In this document: in pieces, positions 56,940 through 64,000 of the stretch
How positions within the stretch are numbered: the stretch's first letter is position 1
Layout of the letters: each line of letters opens with the position of its first letter
Source: Hydrogenovibrio sp965140365
GTDB taxonomy: Bacteria; Pseudomonadota; Gammaproteobacteria; Thiomicrospirales; Thiomicrospiraceae
DNA length: 64,000 nt
Assembly (NCBI GenBank): GCA_965140365.1
Contig: OZ223196.1
Direction: 5' to 3' (one strand)
The notes under the pieces: generated by a model
What the model was told of the DNA's origin: nothing
The model's input: only the letters and a program-made list of their open reading frames with translations
The model's database searches: none
Made by a program: the position numbers and the translations under genes

Positions 56940-57211
56940 GGTGGTTGAGTGCAAAAGTTGTTTAATATCATTATTGTATTTGTGCGTACGAAACCTTACA
57001 TGATTTTTTTGTGACGGAGTAAGTTTTTTTGAATAAATTCCCATTTTGAGTGTGACTATTTGATTAAGGCGTTGTTTCGAAGCCGCTTTTAGGGCGGATT
57101 GGTGATATACTTCGTTCAAAATTCAAAAAACCTGATAAAAATTGCACGATCACCTTCCGGCTCAAAGCAAGAGAGTCGTGCATTTCGATTTAAAACCCTG
57201 GATACCCCTGA

Positions 57212-58339
57212 ATGCTCTGCGATGTTTTTCCCGACCGTTACCAAACGCAGCTGGACGAAAAAGTTAATCGTTTAACGGCGTTGTTACCGAAATCCGAACC
57301 GATGACGGTGTTTGCATCCCGCCCGGCTAATTACCGTGCCCGAGCGGAATTCCGCGTGTGGCATGAAGGTGACCGCACCGATTACATCATGTTCAATCCG
57401 GATACCAAGGAAAAGGTGGCGATTGAGTCCTGTCCGATGGCGTTGGAAAGCATCGCGAATTTAATGCCGCGTTTGATGGCGGAAATCATGCGCCAGCCTG
57501 CGTTGCGAACCAAGTTGTTTCAAGTCGATTTTCTGGCCACTTTGAGTGGCGAAATGCTGGTGACCTTGATTTACCGACGCCCGTTACAGCAAAAAAACGG
57601 TGATAAGACCGAAACCGACCAGGCCTGGCTGGAAGCGGCACAAACCCTGCGCAAAACCTTGCCGATTACCCACATCATTGGCCGAGCACGGAAACAAAAG
57701 GTGTGCTTGGATCAGGACTTCGTCATCGAACGTTTGCAGGTGGATGAACAGTCGTTTGTTTATCAGCAGGTGGAAAACAGTTTTACTCAGCCGAACGCCG
57801 AAATGGCGCAAAATATGTTGCATTGGGCGCGCAAAATGGCCGCGCTGGCCAACCCGGACCAATCCAAGGATTTGATCGAATTGTATTGCGGTAACGGGCA
57901 TTTTTCGATTGCGCTGGCGTCGCATTTCAATCAAGTGTTGGCGACGGAGATTTCCAAAACTTCGGTGGCGTCGGCGGAATTCAATATTGACGCGAACCGC
58001 ACGGACAATGTGCGGGTTGTGAAAATGGCGGCGGAAGAAATTTCCGCCGCACTGGAAGGCCAGCGGGCCTTTTTTCGTCTTAAGGATGTGGATTTGAAGT
58101 CGTATGACTTTAATACCATTTTCGTGGACCCGCCGCGATCGGGGCTGGACGATTTGACGCGCAAAATGGTGACGGAGTTTGAGCATATTCTGTATATCTC
58201 CTGTAACCCGGAAACCCTGGCGCGGGATTTGGCGGACATTGGCCGTACTCATGACGTGGTCGAAACCGCTCTGTTTGATCAATTCCCTTACACCCATCAT
58301 ATTGAAAGCGGTGTATATCTAAAAAGGAAAGCCAAATGA
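57212..58339 (+). CDS. trmA: tRNA (uracil-5-)-methyltransferase
   Basis: Makes T54 in tRNA. The 375-residue protein has the family start region YQTQLDEKVNRL, AdoMet motif ELYCGNGHFSIAL, VDPPRSGL, and the catalytic cysteine in ISCNPETLARDL. A CCAGGCCTGG copy is read as Gln-Ala-Trp (DQAWLEA). Its stop codon overlaps the tauE-type gene by 4 bases, suggesting coupled translation. Confidence 0.95.
   Translation: MLCDVFPDRYQTQLDEKVNRLTALLPKSEPMTVFASRPANYRARAEFRVWHEGDRTDYIMFNPDTKEKVAIESCPMALESIANLMPRLMAEIMRQPALRTKLFQVDFLATLSGEMLVTLIYRRPLQQKNGDKTETDQAWLEAAQTLRKTLPITHIIGRARKQKVCLDQDFVIERLQVDEQSFVYQQVENSFTQPNAEMAQNMLHWARKMAALANPDQSKDLIELYCGNGHFSIALASHFNQVLATEISKTSVASAEFNIDANRTDNVRVVKMAAEEISAALEGQRAFFRLKDVDLKSYDFNTIFVDPPRSGLDDLTRKMVTEFEHILYISCNPETLARDLADIGRTHDVVETALFDQFPYTHHIESGVYLKRKAK
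57619..57628. repeat. CCAGGCCTGG copy inside trmA
   Basis: An exact copy read as Gln-Ala-Trp. Confidence 0.9.
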
Positions 58340-59100
58340 TACTAGCTTGGATAGGTGCATTACTGATTGGTGTGAGTTTGGGGCTGCTCGGTTCGGGTGG
58401 TTCGATTTTGACCGTGCCGGTACTGATATATCTGGTGGGGCAGGACCCGAAGGTGGCCATTGCCGGTTCTTTGATGATTGTCGGGATTATCAGTGTCTTC
58501 TCTGTCTTACCTTATGCGCGCCAGGGTTTGGTGAAATGGCGAACCGTGGTGGTGTTTGGTTTGCCGGGGATGCTGGGGGCTTACCTGGGGGCCTATGGTG
58601 CACATTATGTTTCCGATGCGGTGCAGATGCTGATTTTCTCGGTCTTGCTGCTGACAGCGGCCTATTTGATGTTCCGTCCGGTCAAACTTGAAGACGACAC
58701 CCCGACACAGGAACGCGCGGTGTATAAAATTGCGATTGACGGTTTGCTGGTCGGCGGGGTGACCGGTCTGGTCGGTGTCGGCGGCGGCTTTTTGATTATT
58801 CCGGCGTTGGTGCTGCTTGGTGGCTTGTCGATGCGTCTGGCGGTGGGCACCAGTTTGGTGATTATTGCCGCCAAGTCGTTTGTCGGTTTCTACGAATATC
58901 TGAATGTGCTAAGTGCGTTGCAGTTAAGCATTGATTGGCACGTCATTGGTTTATTCTCGCTCATCGGGATTGTCGGAGGCTGGCTGGGGCACAAGGTCAG
59001 CAGCCGAGTGGACCAGGGATTGCTGAAGCAAATTTTCTCGGTGTTCCTGGTGTTGATCGGGCTGTTTATTCTGTACAAAAATTTACCGAATTTGCTGTAA
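58336..59100 (+). CDS. TauE/SafE-family sulfite exporter-like permease
   Basis: A 254-residue membrane protein with about eight helices in two repeats (SLGLLGSGGSILTVPVLIYL and GGVTGLVGVGGGFLIIPALVLL), the TauE/SafE hallmark. Relatives export sulfite or sulfoacetate. In this sulfur oxidiser export of sulfur anions is plausible, but not proved. The gene overlaps trmA by 4 bases. Confidence 0.9.
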   Translation: MILAWIGALLIGVSLGLLGSGGSILTVPVLIYLVGQDPKVAIAGSLMIVGIISVFSVLPYARQGLVKWRTVVVFGLPGMLGAYLGAYGAHYVSDAVQMLIFSVLLLTAAYLMFRPVKLEDDTPTQERAVYKIAIDGLLVGGVTGLVGVGGGFLIIPALVLLGGLSMRLAVGTSLVIIAAKSFVGFYEYLNVLSALQLSIDWHVIGLFSLIGIVGGWLGHKVSSRVDQGLLKQIFSVFLVLIGLFILYKNLPNLL

Positions 59101-59191
59101 AGCCATTCCGGTATCGAGGGTGAAGGTCTTTCGGTACTGGAGTAATGGGTGTTACAATTTAGTAACATTTTTTTATTGGGAGACGCTTCTC

Positions 59192-60205
59192 TTGGCTAGG
59201 AAAGCTCGTCTGGATCATTCGGTATGTGTAGCAGAACGCTGTTTGAAGCGCTTGAAATTCCTTCTGTTCGGTTTTTCAATGTTGATGGCGGCTCTGCCGG
59301 TATTGGCTTCGGAGTTATCATTTCAAGCGGATAACGACATTGTCTATGGCACCGACCGGCAATATACCGGGGGCTTGAATGTCCGTTGGACCGATGAAAA
59401 CGGCATTGGCCTGGTGAACTGGTTGATTGATCCGATTGAAAAAGCCGCTTTGCCCAAAAAGGATGAACGGCTCTTCCAGCAGACCGATCAACTGGAACTT
59501 TCCACTCAAATTTTTACGTTGGAAAAACGCACCGATTCGGGATTGGAAAGCGCGGGGAACACCGCTTGGACCCATTTCGATTGGCGGCGATTTTATCATT
59601 ACGGCCGTCATCAATCTTTGTTGAGCTTCAGCGTAGGTTGGCTGGGCCCGGCCAGTGGCGGACGCGAGATTCAGGACGGCATTCACTCCGTTATCGGTAA
59701 TTCCAATGCCTCCGGTTGGGACAATCAACTGCCCAATCAACCGACGTTGCAAATCGGTTTCGATAACCAGCATTTTTTGTTTGACCCTCAGCTTGAACCA
59801 CATTTTCAGATGTACCGTTCCTTTTCCGCGATGGTCGGTTCACCGGAAACCAATTTGAATGCAGGGGTGGGCGTTTATTATGGCGATGGTGCGAGACCGG
59901 TGATGAGTTTTAACACCTTCAATCATGTGATGAATGTCGGAAAGGAGTTTGGCTGGTTCGTGTTTGTCGATATGTCGGTTCAATATCAAATCTACAATGT
60001 GTTTCGTGACGGTCGCTTGTTTACCGACGACGACACCGGTTTGAAACCGGCCAACTACTTGATTCCGTCCGGTCAATATGGTGGGGCGATTGCCTGGGAT
60101 GGTTTTTATGTGCTGTTTGCCGGTTCGGTGTTTGGACAATTTTATCGTGACCAACCGGAGGAGGCGTTTCGTTTCGCTTCCTTGGTGGTTGGGTTCGAAA
60201 TTTAA
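59192..60205 (+). CDS. LpxR-family outer-membrane lipid A deacylase (DUF2219)
   Basis: A 337-residue outer-membrane protein. TTG 59192 is preferred as start (GGGAGA 8 bases upstream), giving a basic N-terminus, hydrophobic core and cleavage near LASELS. Then FQADNDIVYGTDRQYTGGL fits the LpxR N-terminal signature (Asn/Asp and Thr/Tyr residues of the active site). LpxR removes 3'-acyloxyacyl chains from lipid A. The GTTAC/GTAAC dyad at 59151-59166 could be an operator. Confidence 0.82.
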   Translation: MARKARLDHSVCVAERCLKRLKFLLFGFSMLMAALPVLASELSFQADNDIVYGTDRQYTGGLNVRWTDENGIGLVNWLIDPIEKAALPKKDERLFQQTDQLELSTQIFTLEKRTDSGLESAGNTAWTHFDWRRFYHYGRHQSLLSFSVGWLGPASGGREIQDGIHSVIGNSNASGWDNQLPNQPTLQIGFDNQHFLFDPQLEPHFQMYRSFSAMVGSPETNLNAGVGVYYGDGARPVMSFNTFNHVMNVGKEFGWFVFVDMSVQYQIYNVFRDGRLFTDDDTGLKPANYLIPSGQYGGAIAWDGFYVLFAGSVFGQFYRDQPEEAFRFASLVVGFEI

Positions 60206-60215
60206 AGCTTTCGGT

Positions 60216-60380
60216 TTATTTCAGTGTTGATTCGTAGCGTTTTAAACTGCCGTTCAATAAACCGTCTTGCGCAATGAAAATCACCAGACCTGGTGATTTC
60301 GGTTGTTTCTGCACCACCAAGCCTTCCGGTTTGCCTTTTGGACTTTCCAGCGTTAGCCGTGGCGGCCATGCCGAAAACGG
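60216..60380 (-). pseudogene. Displaced C-terminal tail of the DUF3616 gene
   Basis: On the minus strand, bases 60380 to 60216 encode 54 residues beginning PFSAWPPRLTLESPKGKPEG and ending in YESTLK, with no start codon. This continues the upstream DUF3616 reading in a -1 frame: adding one C to the CCCC at 60379-60382 would restore a single gene. In the intact frame the sequence would read GKPPFSAWPPRL. A CCAGACCTGG variant of the decamer (60284-60293) lies within. Confidence 0.8.
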
Positions 60381-61168
60381 GGTTTGCCGTTCCAAACGTG
60401 CACCTGATAGCGGTTCGGCACTTCATTGACCGGACCGGACAGCAGATAAAGCTGGGTGTCGTCGGCCACCATGTCTCGAATCCCCAGACCGTTTAAATTC
60501 ACCAACCGTAGTTTCGGATCGCTCAGTTCAAAGGTGTTTGCTTCCAAATCCAGTTTCAAGACGGCGGCGAGGTTGCCCCGAAATACCGGACCGCGAAAAC
60601 CGACGTAGAGATGTTGCTTCGTGACGGCTAGGCCTTCAATGTCGATGCCGTTTTCTTTGCTCGGCAAAGCGCTGAAGGGGGCGAGCATTTTGTTATTTTG
60701 AATAAGGGGCATTAATGAGTGCTTTCGAACCGAGGTGGCTTGCAAGTCATCGTTCAGCCGAATTTGAAACAGGACGTTGCGTGACGGTTCGTCGTAAATG
60801 GGCGTGAGACGCTTCAGATTCTTTTTGTCCGAGGCACCGGGTTTGATTTTCTTGCGCTTTTTGGAATGGGAGCCGATGGCGTAAAGATAGGGTTTTCGCC
60901 AGGCCAGGCCTTCCAGATCCAGTTCATCCGACGATTTGGTGAGGGTGAGTTTACCGGGCGGTTCCGCCAGATAAACGCCGTTGCGTTTCGGTAGGATTTG
61001 CAGGGCAGTGCCTTCGTCGGTGGCCAGCGCCATGAAGCGGTCGGTGATGACCAGGCCGCTGATATTGTCCGGGTCAATGGACAGCTGACCTTGAATTTGA
61101 GGGGCTTCATCGGCCGCTGAAACCGTGAAGGTGGCAAGCATTAAAATGACCGTGTAGAAGGGGCGCAT
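60353..61168 (-). CDS. DUF3616-family periplasmic protein, frameshifted near C-terminus
   Basis: A 271-residue protein with a signal peptide ending VSAADE and a propeller-like body (DELDLEGLAWRKPYLYAIGSHS, NGIDIEGLAVTKQHLYVGFRG), matching DUF3616. The last residues (RFRHGRHG) are out of frame; the true tail continues in another frame to 60216, so this is an interrupted gene or a sequencing error in a C run. It follows the cupin gene by about 5 bases, likely an operon. Function unknown. Confidence 0.82.
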   Translation of the reverse strand: MRPFYTVILMLATFTVSAADEAPQIQGQLSIDPDNISGLVITDRFMALATDEGTALQILPKRNGVYLAEPPGKLTLTKSSDELDLEGLAWRKPYLYAIGSHSKKRKKIKPGASDKKNLKRLTPIYDEPSRNVLFQIRLNDDLQATSVRKHSLMPLIQNNKMLAPFSALPSKENGIDIEGLAVTKQHLYVGFRGPVFRGNLAAVLKLDLEANTFELSDPKLRLVNLNGLGIRDMVADDTQLYLLSGPVNEVPNRYQVHVWNGKPRFRHGRHG

Positions 61169-61172
61169 GGCG

Positions 61173-62057
61173 TCATCCTTTTGGGGAGGTGTGGTGTTTG
61201 GCGAGATAACGATGGGTATTCTGCACCGCGCGTTTTTCGTTGCGGTCGTTCCAGGCTTGGCCGATGGTTTTACGCATCAGGCCTTCGATGCTGCGGGTCC
61301 ACAGTAAGTTTTTCAGCATAATCGCGAGGTTTTTCGGGCGGCGTGGAAAGGCGCGTAACGCCATGGAAAAACTGAGTTCTTCGTATTCAATGTAATGCCA
61401 CCAGCCGGGCGGAATATACAGGATATCGCCGTGGTTCAATTCGGTTTCATAGCCTTGCAAGTATTGCAGCGCCGGGTATTTTTCGATGTCCGGTGTGCGG
61501 TAATCGACGTCGAACAGGCTGCTGAACGAAAAGGGTACCTTGTACATATAAGGCGTTTGGTCGGGCGGAAACAGCATGACTTTCTTTTTGCCGCCGAAGT
61601 GGCACAGGAAAATATCGGCCAAATCGATGTCGTAGTGCATTTGCACCTTGGCGCCGGTGCCACCCATAAACAGCACCGGCAGTTTGCGGAAAAACGGCAG
61701 GCCGATGTCCGGGTAGTCGAAATCCCGGGTCAGTTCCGGTACTTCTTGCAGAATGTTGTAAAAAAACAGGCGCAAATCGTTTTCGCCGGCTTGCAGCCTG
61801 TCCAGATAGTCGGCCAACGGCATCTGTGCGGCCGGTGCATGTTGGTGTTTACGGTTTTTGGAGGGTTGGCTGTCGTATAACGGCACGATTCGATCGCCAG
61901 CGACTTTTTTGAAATAGTCAATGGACCACTTCTTCCGAGCGGGCCAATCGTCAGAGAGGTGTTCGAACTTGACCGGAACTTCAGGGTGTTTGAAGTGGGT
62001 GAGGAAGTCGTTTTTCGACAGGGTATCAACGGTGGTAATCGAACGTAGGTTTTTCAT
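61173..62057 (-). CDS. Cupin-like (JmjC-type) domain protein
   Basis: A 294-residue protein of the cupin_8/JmjC group, probably a Fe(II)- and 2-oxoglutarate-dependent hydroxylase. The iron triad is visible: His141-x-Asp143 in MHYDIDLADIF and His221 in PPGWWHYIEY. The substrate is unknown. It precedes the DUF3616 gene on the same strand. A 9-of-10 decamer relative (CCAGGCTTGG) lies at 61251-61260. Confidence 0.83.
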   Translation of the reverse strand: MKNLRSITTVDTLSKNDFLTHFKHPEVPVKFEHLSDDWPARKKWSIDYFKKVAGDRIVPLYDSQPSKNRKHQHAPAAQMPLADYLDRLQAGENDLRLFFYNILQEVPELTRDFDYPDIGLPFFRKLPVLFMGGTGAKVQMHYDIDLADIFLCHFGGKKKVMLFPPDQTPYMYKVPFSFSSLFDVDYRTPDIEKYPALQYLQGYETELNHGDILYIPPGWWHYIEYEELSFSMALRAFPRRPKNLAIMLKNLLWTRSIEGLMRKTIGQAWNDRNEKRAVQNTHRYLAKHHTSPKG

Positions 62058-62153
62058 GACGGATCGGATGTTGTTGTCAATGTAGACAGTATAGCGGAAA
62101 CCGGCGAGGCGGCGTAATGGTGTCGGGTGGAAAAAAGATGTGGCGCAAAGACA

Positions 62154-62177
62154 AAAACGGCCAGGCCTGGCCGTTTT
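62154..62177. terminator. Bidirectional terminator built on CCAGGCCTGG
   Basis: A 24-bp perfect palindrome with AAAACGG and CCGTTTT around CCAGGCCTGG (62161-62170). It ends the ferritin gene (minus strand, stop at 62193). Its flank is GG/CC instead of GCC/GGC, so it is a variant of the copies at 37946 and 41186. Confidence 0.85.
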
Positions 62178-62192
62178 CGGTGTGGCTGCGGT

Positions 62193-62693
62193 TTATTCTT
62201 TGATGAAGCGCAGGTAGTTGTCCATGATGTGCAATTGCTGGCCGGCTTGGCCGGTAAAGCCCAGCATTTCCGCTTTGGATAGGATTTTTCCGAACAGGAC
62301 TTCTTCTTCGTGTTGTTCGGCAATGAACCATTCGATGAAGTTGAAGGTGGTGTAGTCTTTGATATCAAAGGCCGCATTGGCAATGTCGTGGATCATGGCG
62401 GTGACTTTCAATTCATGCTGGTAAGCCGCATTGATGACTTCCATGAGGTTGTCGAAGCTGTTTGGCGGGGCCGGAATGGCTTCCAGGGTTACCGGTGCAC
62501 TGCACTCGGCCATGTAATCAAAGATTTTATCCATGTGGGTGCGTTCTTCCAGGCTGTGGCCACGGAAAAACTTGGCGGCCCCTTCCAATCCATTGTCTTC
62601 ACACCAAGCGCTCAATTGAAGGTAAATGTTGGATGCATAAAATTCGGCATTGACTTGCTTATTAAGCAGTTCGGCTATTTCAGGTTTTAACAT
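62193..62693 (-). CDS. ftnA: Bacterial non-heme ferritin
   Basis: Iron-storage protein of 166 residues. ATG 62693 has GGGAGA 7 bases upstream. Ferroxidase-site residues appear in NAEFYASNIYLQ and SLEERTHMDKIFDYM, and EEEVLFGKI near residue 130. It lies downstream of hugZ on the same strand, consistent with storage of iron released from heme. Confidence 0.93.
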   Translation of the reverse strand: MLKPEIAELLNKQVNAEFYASNIYLQLSAWCEDNGLEGAAKFFRGHSLEERTHMDKIFDYMAECSAPVTLEAIPAPPNSFDNLMEVINAAYQHELKVTAMIHDIANAAFDIKDYTTFNFIEWFIAEQHEEEVLFGKILSKAEMLGFTGQAGQQLHIMDNYLRFIKE

Positions 62694-62817
62694 GATGCTT
62701 TCTCCCGGTTTTTCCATATTCTTTGGATGTGTTTAAGTGTTTCATTCTAGATTAAGTGTACTTGTGAACGCAAATTGAAAAGTATTAACTTATTGATTTT
62801 TCAATAATTTAATCTTT

Positions 62818-63357
62818 TCAAGATTCGTTATCATTTTTTTTACTTTTCCCGTGCCCGCCTTCGTTGAGGTGGGTAACATCCGATAGGTCTTCGCCTTCCA
62901 ACTTATACGCCTGAGCGAAACCGCGCACATACCCGGCTGAGAGCGGGGTCAATTCGAACAGGTGGAAATCTTCCAGCGGCTTGAGCATTTTGATAATCTC
63001 ACCGAATTTCTCTTCCAGTTTATCCATAATGCTTTCCCATTCCGCTTCCGAGCGTTGAATGTGCTTGGCCGTAGCCTTCAGAGTGGCGCGCTTGCGGGCG
63101 AACAGGTGTTTGGCGTCGTTTTCGGGCTCGATGAACAGCAAACTGGCTTGTGGGTCTTCCATCAGATTAAAGGTGTGGTTCGACAGTTCCGAGATGTAAA
63201 CGTAAAAATGACCATCGTGGCGCATCACTGGAGCATAGCTGGCTTCCGGCTCTGCGGCTTTGTTGATGGTGGCCATGACCACGCTTTGGTGGCTATCGAT
63301 GAATCGGTTGAATTCATTGTAGATGCTGCTTAAAGGTTTCTTTGTTTCTGTACTCAT
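62818..63357 (-). CDS. hugZ: HugZ/HutZ-family heme-degrading protein
   Basis: A 179-residue split-barrel protein of the pyridoxamine phosphate oxidase fold in the HugZ/HutZ heme-utilisation group. Motifs: EASYAPVMRHDGHFYVYISELSNHT, RATLKATA and the C-terminal YVRGFAQAYKLEG loop with conserved Gly-Phe; the tail has a His (GGHGKSK) that could ligate heme. HugZ-type proteins open heme to release iron. GGAGAA precedes the ATG. It diverges from the second TonB receptor across a Fur box. Confidence 0.87.
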   Translation of the reverse strand: MSTETKKPLSSIYNEFNRFIDSHQSVVMATINKAAEPEASYAPVMRHDGHFYVYISELSNHTFNLMEDPQASLLFIEPENDAKHLFARKRATLKATAKHIQRSEAEWESIMDKLEEKFGEIIKMLKPLEDFHLFELTPLSAGYVRGFAQAYKLEGEDLSDVTHLNEGGHGKSKKNDNES

Positions 63358-63498
63358 CGTCTTCTCCGCATTGAATTTTGGTTGTCGCTAAGTGACGCGT
63401 CAGCCTTGCCTGATGGACATTGTGCAATCAGTCGCTCGAAAAATCACTCAAATTTTTTTATCAATTTCATCTTGACAGTTGGTTAATTATAAAGAGAA

Positions 63499-63513
63499 TG
63501 AAAATAGTTATCA
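63499..63513. promoter_or_regulatory. Fur box between hugZ and the second TonB receptor
   Basis: TGAAAATAGTTATCA matches the 7-1-7 Fur consensus TGATAATnATTATCA at 13 of 15 positions. It is centred in the 214-base divergent gap, where it could control both genes. Confidence 0.72.
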
Positions 63514-63571
63514 ATAATGACTTGGATATTATTTAAGTTTAAATCTAAAGCAAGAAGTTTGAAATCCAATG

Positions 63572-64000
63572 ATGAAATTCAATCAATGCACTCGTGCATT
63601 TTTCTATAAAGCCGCGATTCGAAATGGCGGTTTGCTGCTTCCCGCGATGTGTTTGTCTGCGTTTTCGCAGGTTGTTTGGGCGGAACCGGCGAAGCCATCC
63701 GGTGAAACCAGTCTGGAGACCGTTCAGGTGACAACCGCCACCAAAACCCCCAGACGTTTGGATGAGGTGCCGGTCCAAACCACGGTGGTGACGCGGGATG
63801 ACATCGAGAAAACCCATGCTCAGAATTTGGCGGAAGCCTTGAAGTATGTGCCCGGCGTTCAACTCAAGCCGATTCATGGCAAGACCGGTAAAGGGGTTTG
63901 GATTCAAGGGTTCGATCCGGATCGGGTTTTGATTCTGGTGGACGGCAATCCGGTGTCACCCAGCACGGGCTCCACGGTGGATGTGACTCAGGTGGCGATT
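63572..64000 (+). CDS. TonB-dependent heme or iron receptor, N-terminal part (3' end outside window)
   Basis: The frame runs open from ATG 63572 to the window edge, 143 residues. A signal peptide ends near VVWAEPA. The TonB box-like ETVQVTTATK and plug domain follow: RRLDEVPVQTTVVTRDDIEKT, LAEALKYVPGVQL and RVLILVDGNPV, all characteristic of TonB-dependent receptors. It is divergent from hugZ, so it probably imports heme; the barrel that would show this is outside the window. A second ATG is at 63569. Confidence 0.88.
   Translation, partial: MKFNQCTRAFFYKAAIRNGGLLLPAMCLSAFSQVVWAEPAKPSGETSLETVQVTTATKTPRRLDEVPVQTTVVTRDDIEKTHAQNLAEALKYVPGVQLKPIHGKTGKGVWIQGFDPDRVLILVDGNPVSPSTGSTVDVTQVAI

Overview
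The window looks like chromosome of a sulfur-oxidising gammaproteobacterium close to Thiomicrospira, Hydrogenovibrio and Thiomicrorhabdus. This is inferred from gene content: SoxC-SoxD beside a molybdenum-cofactor set, a paired YeeE/YedE sulfur-uptake protein, a TauE-type exporter, cobalamin-dependent MetH, three c-di-GMP proteins and a Gammaproteobacteria-style thiamine operon. No rRNA, tRNA, prophage or CRISPR array is visible. Base composition is near 50% GC, with AT-richer accessory stretches at about 4.3-7.6, 46.7-49.3 and 54.3-55.7 kb.

Layout. 1-4.2 kb: end of a TonB-dependent receptor, a HasA-like hemophore with a type I secretion tail, and a large GlyGly-CTERM surface protein. 4.3-7.6 kb: accessory DNA with an orphan Phd-like antitoxin, an AbiEi/AbiEii pair with its operator, and a membrane protein of unknown function. 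7.6-9.8 kb: HAD phosphatase and cyclopropane fatty acid synthase. 9.9-14.2 kb: an operon for a HasD/HasE-type secretion system, a DUF454 protein and a rhombosortase. 14.1-20.1 kb: thiC-thiO-thiS-thiG-thiE-thiD under a TPP riboswitch. 20.3-25.9 kb: housekeeping genes (gamma carbonic anhydrase, aroE, hemB) and a GGDEF-EAL protein. 26.1-32.3 kb: soxCD, then moaA-moaD-moaE and moeA-moaC. 32.3-36.1 kb: a signalling cluster (two membrane proteins, Hpt, REC-PAS-GGDEF-EAL). 36.2-46.6 kb: dtd-pip, typA, YeeE/YedE pair, tag, cytochrome b561, a MerR-controlled carboxymuconolactone decarboxylase-like gene and others. 46.7-49.3 kb: parDE, a miniature transposable element and a Fur-box locus of unknown function. 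49.4-60.2 kb: metH, gluQ, a lipoprotein, a GGDEF regulator, trmA, tauE, lpxR. 60.2-64 kb: a frameshifted DUF3616 gene, a cupin gene, ferritin, HugZ-type heme protein and the start of a second TonB receptor.

Two themes run through the window. The first is heme and iron: hemophore, receptors, HasDE-type secretion, hugZ, ferritin and three Fur-box-like sites (upstream of the T1SS operon, of the 48.2 kb locus, and between hugZ and the second receptor). The rhombosortase is co-transcribed with the secretion system, and a GlyGly-CTERM protein of the kind it processes lies beside the hemophore, so a joint surface heme-capture system is a reasonable hypothesis.

The second is a strongly over-represented 10-bp palindrome, CCAGGCCTGG. 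I count 17 exact copies in 64 kb against about 0.06 expected by chance. Some copies form the core of bidirectional terminators and some lie inside genes in all three codon phases. This is the least explained signal here and the best candidate for something undescribed.
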